This document shows, piece by piece, positions 63,818 to 64,000 of a stretch of DNA of 64,000 nucleotides. The notes under the pieces were generated by a model, which did not search any database, was not told the origin of the DNA, and saw only the letters and a list, made by a program, of their open reading frames with translations. Origin of the DNA: Faecalicatena_A orotica (GTDB lineage: Bacteria > Bacillota > Clostridia > Lachnospirales > Lachnospiraceae); assembly GCF_040545875.1 (NCBI RefSeq), contig NZ_JBEPMR010000008.1; one strand, 5' to 3'. The position numbers were made by a program, and so were the translations under genes. Position 1 is the first letter of the stretch, and each line of letters starts with the position of its first letter.

Positions 63818-64000
63818 TTAAGCCAAAAGTTTTACATAGATCTCTTTTTCCGTGTCAAGCACAAAGCCGCAAGACAGTAGCAGACCGCAGGATGCCTTAT
63901 TTTCTGGCTCCGGCTGCACCACAATTCTTTTAGCGTCAGGGTGGAAGGCAATCCTGTCTGTTAAGTCCGTCACAATCATTTTGCCAAAGCCATTGCGGAG
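63818..64000 (-). CDS. GNAT-like acetyltransferase, C-terminal 60 residues (5' end outside window)
   Basis: The minus-strand frame enters from the right edge and ends at a TAA at 63818-63820. It reads 'GFGKMIVTDLTDRIAFHPDA', then 'IVVQPEPENKASCGLLLSCGF', the acetyl-CoA-side and last-helix pattern of GNAT enzymes. It lies upstream of the broken permease with 94 bases between. The substrate cannot be told. Confidence 0.65.
   Translation of the reverse strand, partial: LRNGFGKMIVTDLTDRIAFHPDAKRIVVQPEPENKASCGLLLSCGFVLDTEKEIYVKLLA

Overview
The window looks like a chromosomal segment from an anaerobic Firmicute of the class Clostridia, most likely a Lachnospiraceae gut commensal (inference). The grounds are strong AGGAGG-type ribosome sites, mid-40s G+C by eye, YesM/YesN sensors, an MmsAB/ChvE sugar importer, a GPH-type sugar transporter, kinase-less KdpD, and AAA/PD-(D/E)XK genes. 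I found no rRNA, tRNA or CRISPR array.

Bases 1-15,850 are a potassium-homeostasis island, almost all on the minus strand. From right to left it holds a KdpD/KdpE-like kinase and regulator pair, a terminator, then a 36-aa membrane peptide, kdpF (25 aa), kdpA, kdpB, kdpC and a kinase-less KdpD. After a strong terminator comes a second kinase/regulator pair, then an operon of a TPR protein, two TrkA-type proteins and TrkH. The second pair and the trk operon share an almost identical array of TCTCACA direct repeats with offsets 0, 11 and 31 bp. The left edge is the tail of an FtsX-type ABC permease.

Bases 15,990-23,350 hold a catabolic cluster. A PrpR-N/AAA+/Fis regulator that has lost its sigma-54 contact loop is divergent from PdxA2-like dehydrogenase, four-carbon acid sugar kinase, GntP permease, HD-domain protein and an Ldh2-family dehydrogenase. 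This is probably D-threonate or D-erythronate use with two extra enzymes.

Bases 23,350-28,600 are an accessory patch: a tyrosine recombinase, a decayed cytidine deaminase, an AAA-ATPase/PD-(D/E)XK protein, a truncated DUF4143 ATPase and a BltD-like acetyltransferase. Bases 28,660-32,330 are a Zn/Cd-type P1B ATPase with a separate HMA protein, an ArsR repressor and an AraC regulator. Bases 32,350-36,540 are a beta-glucoside PTS, a GH1 phospho-beta-glucosidase and an RpiR regulator. Bases 36,640-45,910 are a sugar-sensing system (anchored binding protein, YesM kinase, YesN regulator, lipoprotein) followed by ChvE-MmsA-MmsB.

Bases 46,160-50,350 are the most unusual part. After a TolA-like membrane protein with a Cys/His tail come two full-length Rpn-type PD-(D/E)XK genes with duplicated, structured leaders. 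They are followed by two tandem 317-bp copies of only the gene's 3' end. Each 3' end carries an internal ribosome site and ATG, so stand-alone C-terminal domains could be made, as with the intragenic antitoxins known for E. coli Rpn proteins.

Bases 50,430-58,250 are a putative glycosidase, a sugar isomerase-like TIM barrel, a MATE exporter, an AraC regulator and a GPH transporter with a frameshift. Bases 58,460-64,000 are a two-ATPase ABC exporter with a TetR regulator, a broken FtsX permease fused tail-to-tail to the TetR gene, and the end of a GNAT acetyltransferase.
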